From the NCBI GenBank assembly GCA_017503725.1, contig JAFVSL010000006.1, positions 37,505-101,504 on the forward strand: DNA of 64,000 nucleotides, given 5' to 3'. A program made the position numbers and the translations under genes. Shown one piece after another: positions 51,565-59,883 of this stretch (positions are counted from its first letter, which is position 1; every line of letters starts with the position of its first letter). The DNA is from Alphaproteobacteria bacterium (lineage in GTDB: Bacteria; Pseudomonadota; Alphaproteobacteria; Rs-D84). The notes beneath the pieces are model-generated. The model saw nothing but the letters and a program-made list of their open reading frames with translations. It was not told where the DNA came from and did not search any database.

Positions 51565-52101
51565 TTATCTCTTTTTGCAATATGTGCTGGTCTCGGCAAA
51601 TTCGCCCATAACCTGGCGGTGTAATTCGCGTGCGCGTTTGGCGGCCAATGCGGTATTGTGTTTGCGACGTGCGGCAAGAACCTCTGGTGTTCGTTTGTGA
51701 CCTTCCTTGCGTCTTTGTTCCTGGTCCGCCAACAGGTTTTGTATATATGGATTTTCTGTATACAATGCGGCCTTTAATTTATCTTTTGCGCGTCTGCGTG
51801 TGCCACCTGCGCGCATCGTATACGCCGACAGGTAATCTGCCATCAGATTGGTTAACGCATTTAAAAAATGTGGATCTGTTGATTTTGAATCGCGTGAATC
51901 CAGCATTCGTAAATAGGTTCTGGATTTTAAAATCAGAAACTGTTCTGCCTCAATCGAATAATCACATTCCACGCGCCAGCGGTTGCGTACACTTTCCTGG
52001 GTCATATATGATTTCCCAAAATCATTCAGGAATAAATTGGTGATATATTGCGTAAAGTTGGCAAATTGCTTGCTGGTTGCAGAATCTTGTTTGTGTGCCA
52101 T
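51565..52101 (-). CDS. Unknown soluble protein, paralogue of its downstream neighbour (copy 1)
   Basis: The product is 178 residues, starting at the ATG 52099-52101 with AAAGGA 6 nt upstream; an in-frame extension to 52137 is not supported. It has no signal or membrane segment and a basic, Arg/Lys/Ala-rich C-terminal third (RKEGHKRTPEVLAARRKHN). Shares its helical core and spacing with the adjacent gene, so the pair arose by tandem duplication and diverged. Possibly co-expressed, working as a heteromer or with nucleic acid. Function unknown. Confidence 0.72.
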   Translation of the reverse strand: MAHKQDSATSKQFANFTQYITNLFLNDFGKSYMTQESVRNRWRVECDYSIEAEQFLILKSRTYLRMLDSRDSKSTDPHFLNALTNLMADYLSAYTMRAGGTRRRAKDKLKAALYTENPYIQNLLADQEQRRKEGHKRTPEVLAARRKHNTALAAKRARELHRQVMGEFAETSTYCKKR

Positions 52102-52160
52102 ATTGAGTCCTTTGTAATACCGGGATAAATATAGCATACAAAAAAAACGTTTGTCAAATA

Positions 52161-52904
52161 TTATTTCGTCTTCTTACTTTTTTCGTCCCGCAGGCGATAA
52201 TATTCCCACATTGCGATTGGCGCAATGTCTGTTTGGCGCATTTTGCGGCGTACGCGATAAATGCCCTGAAATTCATACCACAAACTGCTGTAAAATGCGT
52301 ATTCCCAATCGATAATTCCAACAACGTCCATCGTGTCTGGGTTTACGATGATGTTGCTGCACATATCGCCGTGCACCATCCCCAATCCACGTTTTTTTGC
52401 GTCTTTTGGCATCATATCGCGCAATGTTTTCAAATCGGCATTAAACAGCGAATATATAACCTGTCCGATTTGTTTACCGATTTTGTCTTTATTTGCAATT
52501 ATTCGCTTTAATGGCAAATCGACCAATACACGCCCCGGAATAAAGTGTGTTTTATAGAACAAATATGGTCCGGCCTGAACTAATTCTATTTTTGGGACCG
52601 CAACTGGCAAAACGGGTGCAACCGCGTCTGTGATACGTTTTTCGCGTTCAAATTTCTCTGCCGAGTTATCATTTTTATGAAATTTTCGCACCTTGAATAC
52701 GGTGTTATCAATGATAAAAGCCAAACTGCCACCACCCTTGGCCAGGCGCATCTTGCCCCAGTTTAATTCCGGCGTTGCCGCACGAATAGCGCGCAATTTA
52801 TTTTTATAATCATAGCACTTGTTCAAACGAAACCACGTGCGCGCCCCACGAAAGGGGATAAAATAAGATACGAACCATAAAAAATCAAAAAACGGTTTCC
52901 ACAT
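52161..52904 (-). CDS. APH/choline-kinase-like phosphotransferase
   Basis: A 247-residue protein-kinase-fold enzyme. It has a Gly loop (LAKGGGSLAF), an invariant Lys in VFKVRKF, the catalytic loop VHGDMCSNIIVN (H-G-D-x4-N) and the metal loop IDWEYAFY (D-W-E). These match the aminoglycoside phosphotransferase/LPS-kinase family. It lacks a membrane signal, although the N-terminal WKPFFDFLWFVSYFIPF is hydrophobic and may associate with membrane. Substrate (sugar, lipid A core, choline or other) is unknown. Divergent from priA with only 43 nt between start codons. Confidence 0.78.
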   Translation of the reverse strand: MWKPFFDFLWFVSYFIPFRGARTWFRLNKCYDYKNKLRAIRAATPELNWGKMRLAKGGGSLAFIIDNTVFKVRKFHKNDNSAEKFEREKRITDAVAPVLPVAVPKIELVQAGPYLFYKTHFIPGRVLVDLPLKRIIANKDKIGKQIGQVIYSLFNADLKTLRDMMPKDAKKRGLGMVHGDMCSNIIVNPDTMDVVGIIDWEYAFYSSLWYEFQGIYRVRRKMRQTDIAPIAMWEYYRLRDEKSKKTK

Positions 52905-52947
52905 TTTTATGCCTTTTTACCTTTATAGAAATAATGATATTGAAAAG

Positions 52948-55167
52948 ATGAAAAAAAACAAGTATTTTGTCGGTATGTTTAATGCGGGAACGATTGTAAA
53001 AGTTTTGGTGCCGAACGTTGTAAATACCGGTTATGATTACCGTCTGACCGCGCCGGCGGATGTTGGCACATTTGTTGGTGTGACGATTATGAATCGCCCG
53101 TATGTTGGTGTTGTCTGGGGCTTTGGCGACAGTGGTCTGCCAGAATCAAAAATAAAAAACGTCACACGTGTTTATGATGCCGGATTAAATATTTCCGACC
53201 TGCAATGGATAAAGCGTATGTCTGATTGGACACTGATGGCACCGGGTGCGGTTTTGCGTTTGATTATAAATGTGCCGGATGCGTTCTTGCCCCCCCGTAT
53301 GGAACAGTTGTATTCTTATAACCCAGATTCCACCGCCCGAATGACGGAAAATCGCATCGCGGTGGCGGATGCGTTTGCATCAAATGATTTTGATGCGATG
53401 TCGGTGACGGATATTCAAAATATCGCCCGGGTCAGTTCCGGGGTCGTACGAACAATGATAAAAAATGGTACCTTGATACCAAAGTCATCGCGTGAAACCA
53501 ATCCAGACCAATTTGTATTTGAATATAATGACGCGGGTAACATTATCCTGAATGATGAACAGGCCACCGCCGCCGCCCAGATTGGCACCGCAATTTCATC
53601 GGGGGGCTTTTCCGTGCATCTGTTGGACGGCATCACCGGCAGTGGCAAAACCCAGGTATATTTTGATGCCGCCTGGCGGGCATACGATGCGGGGAAATCG
53701 GTATTGCTGATGATGCCTGAAATTGCATTGACTGCGCAATTTATGTCGCGCTTTGAAAAGCGTTTTGGTGCGCCCCCCGTCGTCTGGCACAGTAATTTAA
53801 CCGCCGCGCGTCGTCGTGAAATCTGGCGCGGGGTAATGCGCGGTAAAATCCGGATGGTTGTCGGCACGCGCAGTGCATTGTTCCTGCCGTGGCAGGATTT
53901 GGGATTGATTGTAATTGACGAAGAACACGACCCATCATATAAACAGGAAGATATGGGAAACTATCACGCGCGTGATATGGCCATACTGCGCGCGCGCATT
54001 GCAAATATCCCCGTTGTATTGGCCAGTGCAACCCCCGCTGCCGAAACGCTAGAAAATGTAAATTTGGGTAAATATACGCAATTAAAGTTGACGTCGCGCT
54101 TTGGCGGGGCGCAATTGCCCGAAATAAGAACCATAGACCTGCGTGAAAATCGACCAGAATCATATACCGTGGGTGACACGGAACAAACCGGATTCTTATC
54201 GGTGCCATTGTGCGATGCGTTACGCGATACCTTGGCCGCCGGGCACCAGGCAATGTTGTTCATCAATCGTCGTGGTTTTGCCCCGATTGTTCAATGCAGA
54301 AAGTGCGGTTGGACCGCAACGTGTCCCGATTGCAGTGTTGGGATGACATATCATAAGCGGATTGGGAAACTGTTGTGCCATATGTGTGGGCGTACAATGC
54401 CGTTAATGAAAAATTGTCCCGCCTGTAATTCTGATGTTTCGATGCGCGGGGTGGGGCTTGAAAAAATCCAAGAAGAAGTTATCGCAAAATTCTCCGGTGT
54501 CCGAACGGCCCTGGTGTCCAGCGATACTATTTTATCACGGCAAAGTCTGGAAAGACTGGTCGCACAGATGGAAAACGGGGAAATAGACGTTGTTATCGGA
54601 ACACAAATCCTGGCCAAGGGGCATCATTTTCCAAACCTGACCCTGGTTGGTGTGGTTGATGCGGATATGGGTTTGTTTGGCACGGACTTTCGCGCCGGCG
54701 AACATACATTCCAACAATTGTTCCAGGTAGCCGGTCGTGCGGGCCGTGGCACACACCCGGGAACGGTTTTGTTGCAAACATATCAACCCGATCACCCGGT
54801 CTTGACGGCAATTTGTGCGGGCAATCGTGATGAATTTATGAACACGGATATGGTGGCGCGACGCGCTGCACAGATGCCGCCGTACGGTCAATTAATTGCC
54901 GTTATAATCGAGGGCCAACGTGAATCAACATTGTCCCAGTTTTGTGCGGATTTATCCGCGCGCGCGCCTGTGTTGCACGGTGCAAAAATAATGGGCCCAA
55001 TCGCCGCCCAGGTATATCAGATTCGAAATTGGTATCGTATGCGCTTTCTGGTTGCGGGTGGGAAAAATGCAAACCTGCAACCGGTTGTGGCAAAATGGAT
55101 TGCATCGGTCAAAGTGCCCGCAAATATTCGTATAAAAATAGACGTAAATCCTATCAATTTTATGTAA
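52948..55167 (+). CDS. priA: Primosomal replication protein N' (PriA helicase)
   Basis: Restarts stalled forks by loading DnaB. The 739-residue product carries a 3' DNA-binding domain, then helicase motifs I (GITGSGKT), II (DEEHD) and the Q-x-x-G-R-(A)-G-R-G block (FQVAGRAGRG), and the zinc-binding insert with CRKCGWTATCPDC and CHMCGRT then CPAC. The start is uncertain: ATG 52948 is preferred because the ATG 52909 lies 4 nt from the divergent gene and lacks a ribosome site. Confidence 0.93.
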   Translation: MKKNKYFVGMFNAGTIVKVLVPNVVNTGYDYRLTAPADVGTFVGVTIMNRPYVGVVWGFGDSGLPESKIKNVTRVYDAGLNISDLQWIKRMSDWTLMAPGAVLRLIINVPDAFLPPRMEQLYSYNPDSTARMTENRIAVADAFASNDFDAMSVTDIQNIARVSSGVVRTMIKNGTLIPKSSRETNPDQFVFEYNDAGNIILNDEQATAAAQIGTAISSGGFSVHLLDGITGSGKTQVYFDAAWRAYDAGKSVLLMMPEIALTAQFMSRFEKRFGAPPVVWHSNLTAARRREIWRGVMRGKIRMVVGTRSALFLPWQDLGLIVIDEEHDPSYKQEDMGNYHARDMAILRARIANIPVVLASATPAAETLENVNLGKYTQLKLTSRFGGAQLPEIRTIDLRENRPESYTVGDTEQTGFLSVPLCDALRDTLAAGHQAMLFINRRGFAPIVQCRKCGWTATCPDCSVGMTYHKRIGKLLCHMCGRTMPLMKNCPACNSDVSMRGVGLEKIQEEVIAKFSGVRTALVSSDTILSRQSLERLVAQMENGEIDVVIGTQILAKGHHFPNLTLVGVVDADMGLFGTDFRAGEHTFQQLFQVAGRAGRGTHPGTVLLQTYQPDHPVLTAICAGNRDEFMNTDMVARRAAQMPPYGQLIAVIIEGQRESTLSQFCADLSARAPVLHGAKIMGPIAAQVYQIRNWYRMRFLVAGGKNANLQPVVAKWIASVKVPANIRIKIDVNPINFM

Positions 55168-55240
55168 TCAGTCCTATTGGTTATTCCGCATAAAAATCGT
55201 ATAATTTTTATATCAGATTAAGAAGGAGGGGGAATATACA

Positions 55241-55567
55241 ATGGGCGAATTTTTAATTGTTTTTGGAATAATGTTTTTGTTGGGCTTAACACTGGTTGGA
55301 ATTTTGATGATTCCAATTGCGATCGCGAACGCGCGTGGAATTTGTGGTGGCGAAAAGACAACGATTACAATTTTATCCTGGATGGGGATATTTTTTGGTA
55401 TTACGTGGATTGTTGCGCTGGTGCTGTCACTGGTGTGGCGTGGTGAATGCGGTATGCGCGAAACGAATCTGGATAAACTGGAAAAATTATCGCGACTTTA
55501 TAAAAGCAAATCCATCACCCGCGAAGAGTATAATGAAATAAAATCCCGATTATTATCACGGGAATAA
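55241..55567 (+). CDS. Small membrane protein with superinfection-immunity-like and SHOCT domains
   Basis: The product is 108 residues. Two hydrophobic helices (FLIVFGIMFLLGLTLVGILM and TILSWMGIFFGITWIVALVL) with a short loop containing a Cys resemble the Imm_superinfect family. The C-terminal DKLEKLSRLYKSKSITREEY then EIKSRLL is a SHOCT motif, a short oligomerising tail. Strong AAGGAGGGGG ribosome site before the ATG. Role unknown. Confidence 0.75.
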   Translation: MGEFLIVFGIMFLLGLTLVGILMIPIAIANARGICGGEKTTITILSWMGIFFGITWIVALVLSLVWRGECGMRETNLDKLEKLSRLYKSKSITREEYNEIKSRLLSRE

Positions 55568-55570
55568 AAA

Positions 55571-55595
55571 ATCCCGCCGTGTGGCGGGACTTTTT
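55571..55595. terminator. Bidirectional terminator
   Basis: ATCCCGCC / GGCGGGA stem with flanking A- and T-tracts, between the SHOCT gene and the convergent ferredoxin gene. Confidence 0.88.
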
Positions 55596-55600
55596 GTTGT

Positions 55601-55777
55601 CTATTCGTGGGCGATTGCGCCAACCGGACAAATGGATGCGCACGTCCCGCACGAAATGCACTTAGATGGGTCGATTACACATTTGCCGTCGCCACCCACA
55701 GATATTGCACCAACCGGGCACATTCCCATACAACTGTGACAGCCAATACATTTATTCGGATCGATTTTATAAGCCAT
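55601..55777 (-). CDS. 2[4Fe-4S] ferredoxin, clostridial type
   Basis: A 58-residue electron carrier, below usual ORF cutoffs. Two cluster motifs are complete: C10-x2-C13-x2-C16-x3-C20-P (KCIGCHSCMGMCP) and C40-x2-C43-x2-C46-x3-C50-P (KCISCGTCASICP), linked by VGGDGKCVID with an extra Cys33. A GGGG ribosome site lies 9 nt before the ATG. Low-potential ferredoxins of this kind serve anaerobic metabolism and support a low-oxygen lifestyle. Partner enzymes are not in the window. Confidence 0.93.
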   Translation of the reverse strand: MAYKIDPNKCIGCHSCMGMCPVGAISVGGDGKCVIDPSKCISCGTCASICPVGAIAHE

Positions 55778-55800
55778 TTTTTATATCCCCTTTTATACAA

Positions 55801-56547
55801 TTATTCACGGTTAAACAAACTTAACAGATATTGGAACATTGCCACGAATGATATATAAAGGTGTAATGCCCCCAATACCGCCATTTGATTTTTCTGGGTT
55901 TCGTCGCCAATGTATCTGTATGCGTTTTTCAGTGTTTGCATATCATATGCCGTAAACAGCGCAAATATCAAAACGCCAATCAGACTAACCACGGCCGAGA
56001 ATCCCGCGCCCAATGGCACAAACATAGAAATTATTCCAACCAAAATCAAGCCCAGCATTCCAATAAACAGGAAAATTCCCAAAAATGACAGATCTTTGAT
56101 TGTTTTATAGCCAAACATTGCCATACACGCAAACATCAATGCCGCAACCCCAAATGCCCAAATAATAGATACCGGGTTAATTGACAATGCCGCCCAAATC
56201 AACGGCGTCATTGTTACACCGATTAAAATTGCATACAGTGCTAACAGCCACGCCGCCGTACCGGGTTTCATATGAAAAACGCGTACCTGGGCCCAGATTG
56301 ATAATGCCAATCCACCAAACAGCAGGATGTAATACGTTGCCGAAAAACCGGTAAACGTGGCATTAAATAAATGCGTAACCGCCCCCGTCGCCAGGGTCAA
56401 GAACGCCGCCACCCCCGTTAATGCAACCGCGCCAAACATCAATGCAAAAATGCGTTTCAGATATCCTTCGATACCGGATGCCTGCTGTGTGCCACGTGAT
56501 ACGCGCCGTGCCGTGGTATCTGTGATTTTTGATTTTTTTGTAACCAT
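55801..56547 (-). CDS. Bax inhibitor-1/YccA family membrane protein
   Basis: A 248-residue polytopic inner-membrane protein with seven hydrophobic segments and the UPF0005 signature-like AYDMQTLKNAY near the C terminus, followed by GALHLYISFVAMFQYLLSLF, characteristic of the BI-1/YccA/YbhL family. Bacterial members form pH-sensitive Ca2+ leak channels or interact with FtsH. Divergently followed by a small gene. Assignment to the family is sound; physiology is not. Confidence 0.9.
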   Translation of the reverse strand: MVTKKSKITDTTARRVSRGTQQASGIEGYLKRIFALMFGAVALTGVAAFLTLATGAVTHLFNATFTGFSATYYILLFGGLALSIWAQVRVFHMKPGTAAWLLALYAILIGVTMTPLIWAALSINPVSIIWAFGVAALMFACMAMFGYKTIKDLSFLGIFLFIGMLGLILVGIISMFVPLGAGFSAVVSLIGVLIFALFTAYDMQTLKNAYRYIGDETQKNQMAVLGALHLYISFVAMFQYLLSLFNRE

Positions 56548-56633
56548 TATTTTCTCCTTGTTATTTAACCAATATATAATACAATAGCCTTAATAATTCA
56601 AGAATTAACGTAAATAAAAAAAGGGATTATTTT

Positions 56634-56831
56634 ATGGCGACTTTGTATCAATCTTCTCGTCGTGCCAATGTATTACGTGTTGGCGCCAAGTATGATATTA
56701 ACTACAAAATGTCGCCTGCGGAACAGTTGGCTTACTATAATGAATGTTATGACCGCAACGAAAAGATGCGTATTGAGTGGGCGGCATACCCGGAAAAGAT
56801 TAGGAAATTGACGCTATTCAGGCAGAGTTAA
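56634..56831 (+). CDS. Small hypothetical protein
   Basis: A 65-residue Tyr/Arg-rich soluble protein (RVGAKYDINYKMSPAEQLAYYNECYDRNEKMRI). AAAAAAGGG precedes the ATG. It lies 41 nt before lgt, with similar base composition, and probably shares its transcript. Not recognised. Confidence 0.65.
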   Translation: MATLYQSSRRANVLRVGAKYDINYKMSPAEQLAYYNECYDRNEKMRIEWAAYPEKIRKLTLFRQS

Positions 56832-56872
56832 AAAGATCAATCGCCCAGACACAGGCAAAATTACGTTAAACA

Positions 56873-57682
56873 ATGACAATAACAATTCAACAAATTAACC
56901 CGGTTGCGTTTTCAGTCCTTGGATTGGATGTTCGCTGGTATGCACTGGCGTATGTGGCGGGATTTGTGTTGGGGTATGCGTTGTTCAAACGCCTTATGCA
57001 TCGCCCGAACAGTGGCCTTGATATATCCAATAAAAAAATGGACGATTTATTAACGGCGGTAATCCTGGGGGTTGTTCTGGGGGGGCGCATTGGATATGTA
57101 CTGTTTTATAATCTTGGGTATTTTATTTCGCATCCACTGGAAATTTTTGCCGTGTGGCACGGCGGGATGAGTTTTCACGGTGGTCTGATTGGGGCCATTG
57201 CGGCGACATTCTGGTTTGGATGGAAAAACAAAATAAATTCGTGGCGCATCCTTGATTTGATGGCGGTGGTCGCGCCGATTGGATTGTTCTTTGGTCGTAT
57301 TGCGAACTTTATAAATATGGAATTGATGGGTTTTCCAACGAATGTGCCGTGGGCGGTGCAATTTGTTGATAGGGATGGGAATGTTCTGATTCCTGCATCT
57401 CACCCCAGTCCGATATACGAAGCCCTGACCGAGGGCGCATTGCTGTTTGCGGTAATGTATATCCTGTATCGTTTTACGGGATTGCGTCATAAACCGGGTG
57501 CGCTGGCCGGCATAATGGGTATGGGGTATGCGATTGCGCGAATATTCTGTGAACAATTTCGTGTCCCCGATGTCCAGGTTGGATTTTTACTGGGTGATTG
57601 GCTGACGATGGGTATGACGCTGTCATTGATAATGTTTTTTTGCGGACTGGGCATTTTTGTGTTTGCGTTTCGCAAAAAATAA
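56873..57682 (+). CDS. lgt: Prolipoprotein diacylglyceryl transferase
   Basis: Transfers diacylglycerol from phosphatidylglycerol to the lipobox Cys in the inner membrane; it serves the lipoproteins seen in this window. The 269-residue product has seven membrane segments, the HGGMSFHGGLIGA signature with the essential His residues, and the Lgt block GRIANFINMELMG. It ends just before the tRNA-Ser region. Confidence 0.95.
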   Translation: MTITIQQINPVAFSVLGLDVRWYALAYVAGFVLGYALFKRLMHRPNSGLDISNKKMDDLLTAVILGVVLGGRIGYVLFYNLGYFISHPLEIFAVWHGGMSFHGGLIGAIAATFWFGWKNKINSWRILDLMAVVAPIGLFFGRIANFINMELMGFPTNVPWAVQFVDRDGNVLIPASHPSPIYEALTEGALLFAVMYILYRFTGLRHKPGALAGIMGMGYAIARIFCEQFRVPDVQVGFLLGDWLTMGMTLSLIMFFCGLGIFVFAFRKK

Positions 57683-57723
57683 TGTACAATACGCCCCGTT
57701 GACCCAGGAATGGGAAATAAAAT

Positions 57724-57909
57724 CCAAAACCGTAGGTTGAAAGACCGACGGGAAAAAGTTTAGGATGGTTGGCAGAGCGTGTTGAGGCGTGCGTGTCTTG
57801 ACTACGAGCGCCAGCGAAGTGCGGTCCGAGTATGATGTAATCATACGCAGGACCAAAACCGTAGGTTGAAAGACCGACGGCAAAACAGTTTAGGATGGTT
57901 GGCAGAGCG
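57724..57909 (+). repeat. Tandem direct repeat, about 56 bp, with the 5' half of tRNA-Ser in each copy
   Basis: The block starting CCAAAACCGTAGGTTG and ending GGATGGTTGGCAGAGCG occurs at 57724-57779 and 57853-57909, 129-130 bp apart with a few mismatches and one indel. Copy 2 leads into the real tRNA-Ser. Each copy carries a small hairpin CCGT-A-GGT ... ACC-G-ACGG before the tRNA start. Confidence 0.8.
57763..57810 (+). pseudogene. Decayed tRNA-Ser 5' half
   Basis: Positions 57763-57779 match the first 17 nt of the genuine tRNA-Ser exactly. Similarity continues through the anticodon arm (GTGTCTTGACTACG versus GCGGTCTTGAAAACCG). The variable arm, T-arm and acceptor 3' strand are absent, so it cannot fold or function as a tRNA. 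Confidence 0.7.
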
Positions 57910-57982
57910 GTCGAATGCGGCGGTCTTGAAAACCGTTGATGGGGCAACCCATCCGGGGGTTCGAATCCCTCACCATCCGCCA
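57893..57982 (+). tRNA. tRNA-Ser (anticodon TGA)
   Basis: Ninety nt with acceptor GGATGGT / ACCATCC, discriminator G and encoded CCA. The anticodon loop CTTGAAA gives TGA. A long variable arm (GATGGGGCAACCCATC) is typical of class II tRNAs, and the T-arm is GGGGGTTCGAATCCC. A terminator follows. Confidence 0.95.
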
Positions 57983-57991
57983 GAAAAATAA

Positions 57992-58013
57992 AGCACCCCA
58001 ATGGGGTGTTTTT
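57992..58013 (+). terminator. Terminator after tRNA-Ser
   Basis: CACCCC-AAT-GGGGTG followed by TTTTT. Confidence 0.85.
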
Positions 58014-58107
58014 ATCTTATGTGTGACTAGATTGTATTAAATACGAATGTTGAAAAAATAACATTCCTTTGATAACATTCAATAAATATTAGTATCGGAG
58101 TCTTTAT

Positions 58108-58710
58108 ATGACAAAAAAAGATTTATTCTTAGAATTGGCTAGGCCGGATGAAAATGGTATAAGTCGCTGGGTTAATGTGACGGAATTTGTTGGAAAATAT
58201 GCGGGGCTGGCATTCGGAAATGGCGCTTCCTGGGCAAGGAAAGAAGCTTCTTTGGCGCAACAGTATATCGTTAGATTTGATAAATCAATCACCGCTGGCA
58301 ATGGAATAGATGCTATAAAATTAGATGGTTTTAATAACGGCAATTTTTCACAGCGCATAAGCCCAGAAATTAAAAAAGCAATCAAGGCCCAGCGCTGTGT
58401 TATCTTGGGTACATCAAATCCAGAGGTTGATCATAAAAATGGTATGAAAAATGAGGCCCGCGTTATGAGAAACCAGGACCAACGTCTGTCTGATTTTCAG
58501 CCGTTAAGTAAAGCGGCAAATGATGCAAAAAGACAGTTTTGCAAGGAATGTATGAGAACTCGTACAAGATATGATGCAAAAAAGTTGGGGTACCCAATGT
58601 CATACTATAAAGGTGGCGCACATCACAACTTCGAAGAAGATGCTTGTGTCGGATGTTATTGGTATGACCCCAAGGAATTTAAAAAACATTTAAAGAAAAA
58701 AGAAGATTAA
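58108..58710 (+). CDS. HNH-like (beta-beta-alpha metal) nuclease, probable type II restriction endonuclease
   Basis: A 200-residue protein with a VDHKNG segment (Asp108-His109, Asn111) followed by DFQPLSKAANDAKR (Asn138), a His-Asn pair spaced as in HNH nucleases. Two Cys pairs C145-x2-C148 and C180-x2-C183 (CKEC and CVGC in CVGCYWYDP) would bind the structural zinc. The first 95 residues contain a winged-helix-like segment. It overlaps an AT-rich cluster with a second nuclease and two DNA methyltransferases, so a role as the cutting subunit is likely. Recognition sequence not predictable. Codon usage is more A/T-rich than the core genes. Confidence 0.7.
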   Translation: MTKKDLFLELARPDENGISRWVNVTEFVGKYAGLAFGNGASWARKEASLAQQYIVRFDKSITAGNGIDAIKLDGFNNGNFSQRISPEIKKAIKAQRCVILGTSNPEVDHKNGMKNEARVMRNQDQRLSDFQPLSKAANDAKRQFCKECMRTRTRYDAKKLGYPMSYYKGGAHHNFEEDACVGCYWYDPKEFKKHLKKKED

Positions 58711-58721
58711 AAGGGGTGCAC

Positions 58722-59882
58722 ATGTATCACGTGTTTGTAGTTAATGATGTTACATTTAAATATCACTTAGAGTATTTGTTTGCTGGTACGTGTGCCCCTC
58801 AAAATCCGGATTTCTTAGAAGATAGTGAATATCGCAATCCTTCGAATAAAAATTATGGAGTAACACCAAAGCAAGAGTTATCAATCTGTGGAATGATAGC
58901 AGATGTTTCAAGAATAAGACCTGGCGATAAAGTCATATTTTATCTTACACAAACAACAGAACATGAGGGTATGTTTTTTGGAACATTTGTTGTAAAAGGA
59001 CTAGCGTTTTTGGATCCAAATGATGGTAATTATTTGTCGCCTCAGCTCGGAGTAAATCTGAATTTTAGGGTTATATTGTCACCAGATAAAGTTTATGCAC
59101 GAGGGGTTAGTGAGAGAGATGCCTTAGATAGTTTACGTGGAATTACACACCCAAGTCAAATGTGTTGGAGTATGATATATAGAAAATTAAAAGGTAAACG
59201 TGGTTGCACAATGATCACGGATTATGAAGCCTATAGATTAGTCAATCTAATCAAAAAAGCTAATAATGGTAGGGAATTAAAATCAAAATGTTTTACATAT
59301 GACAATGAGTTAAATCAAATTACAAGCAATAAACAAAGCAATTCTTACAGAGGTGCACAGTCTGATCTTGATGTTAAAGATAGGATGTTGGTAAAAGCAG
59401 AACGTCAAAATAAATATGAAGCACATTTACAGGCATATGTTTTGCAACACATAGATAAAAAGCCATTAAAAGATCTATTAAATATAGACACAAATGTACA
59501 GTTGTGGATTGGAAATGAAGTGTCTTGTGGTGTAGGAATGCAGAGCATAGATATAATGACTCAACAGTGTGAAAAAAAAGATGTTTACATAAACGTTATC
59601 GAATTAAAATGCGTGGAACCTTATGATGATATTCTAGATAAACAATTGCCGAAATATGAGAATTGGATTTTGGATTATATTTCTCCATTATATCAAGAAA
59701 AACATGTCCATATTCGTCCAATAATAATCGCCAAGTTATTTGGCCGGAAAGAGCAGACAGGGTGTTTTGTTCAAAAATGTCAAAAGATAAAAAGTTACAC
59801 AACGGGCAACACAACCGTTGAACCGGTTTGTTATATTGGATATACTATTGATGAAGATATAAAATTTACCAAGTTGGTTTAA
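58722..59882 (+). CDS. EVE-like plus PD-(D/E)XK nuclease protein (putative restriction enzyme)
   Basis: The product is 386 residues, ATG with AAGGGG 5 nt before it, 11 nt after the HNH-like gene. The N-terminal half resembles an EVE/PUA-like domain: YHVFVVND at the start, DVSRIRPGDKVIFYL (61-75) and GMFFGTFVVKG (84-94), a fold that can read modified bases. The C-terminal half has a PD-(D/E)XK-like core: E233 in YEAHLQAY, D277 in QSIDIM and E294-L-K296 in VIELKC. Fusion of a base-reading domain to a nuclease fits modification-dependent or modification-blocked restriction. Both assignments are by eye. Alternative: a specificity or accessory subunit of the same system. Confidence 0.6.
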   Translation: MYHVFVVNDVTFKYHLEYLFAGTCAPQNPDFLEDSEYRNPSNKNYGVTPKQELSICGMIADVSRIRPGDKVIFYLTQTTEHEGMFFGTFVVKGLAFLDPNDGNYLSPQLGVNLNFRVILSPDKVYARGVSERDALDSLRGITHPSQMCWSMIYRKLKGKRGCTMITDYEAYRLVNLIKKANNGRELKSKCFTYDNELNQITSNKQSNSYRGAQSDLDVKDRMLVKAERQNKYEAHLQAYVLQHIDKKPLKDLLNIDTNVQLWIGNEVSCGVGMQSIDIMTQQCEKKDVYINVIELKCVEPYDDILDKQLPKYENWILDYISPLYQEKHVHIRPIIIAKLFGRKEQTGCFVQKCQKIKSYTTGNTTVEPVCYIGYTIDEDIKFTKLV

Positions 59883-59883
59883 T

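Noticed and set aside
57474..58001. Minus-strand ORF covering the tRNA-Ser region
   Set aside because: It reads through tRNA and repeat DNA antisense; its peptide is the familiar translation of tRNA sequence.
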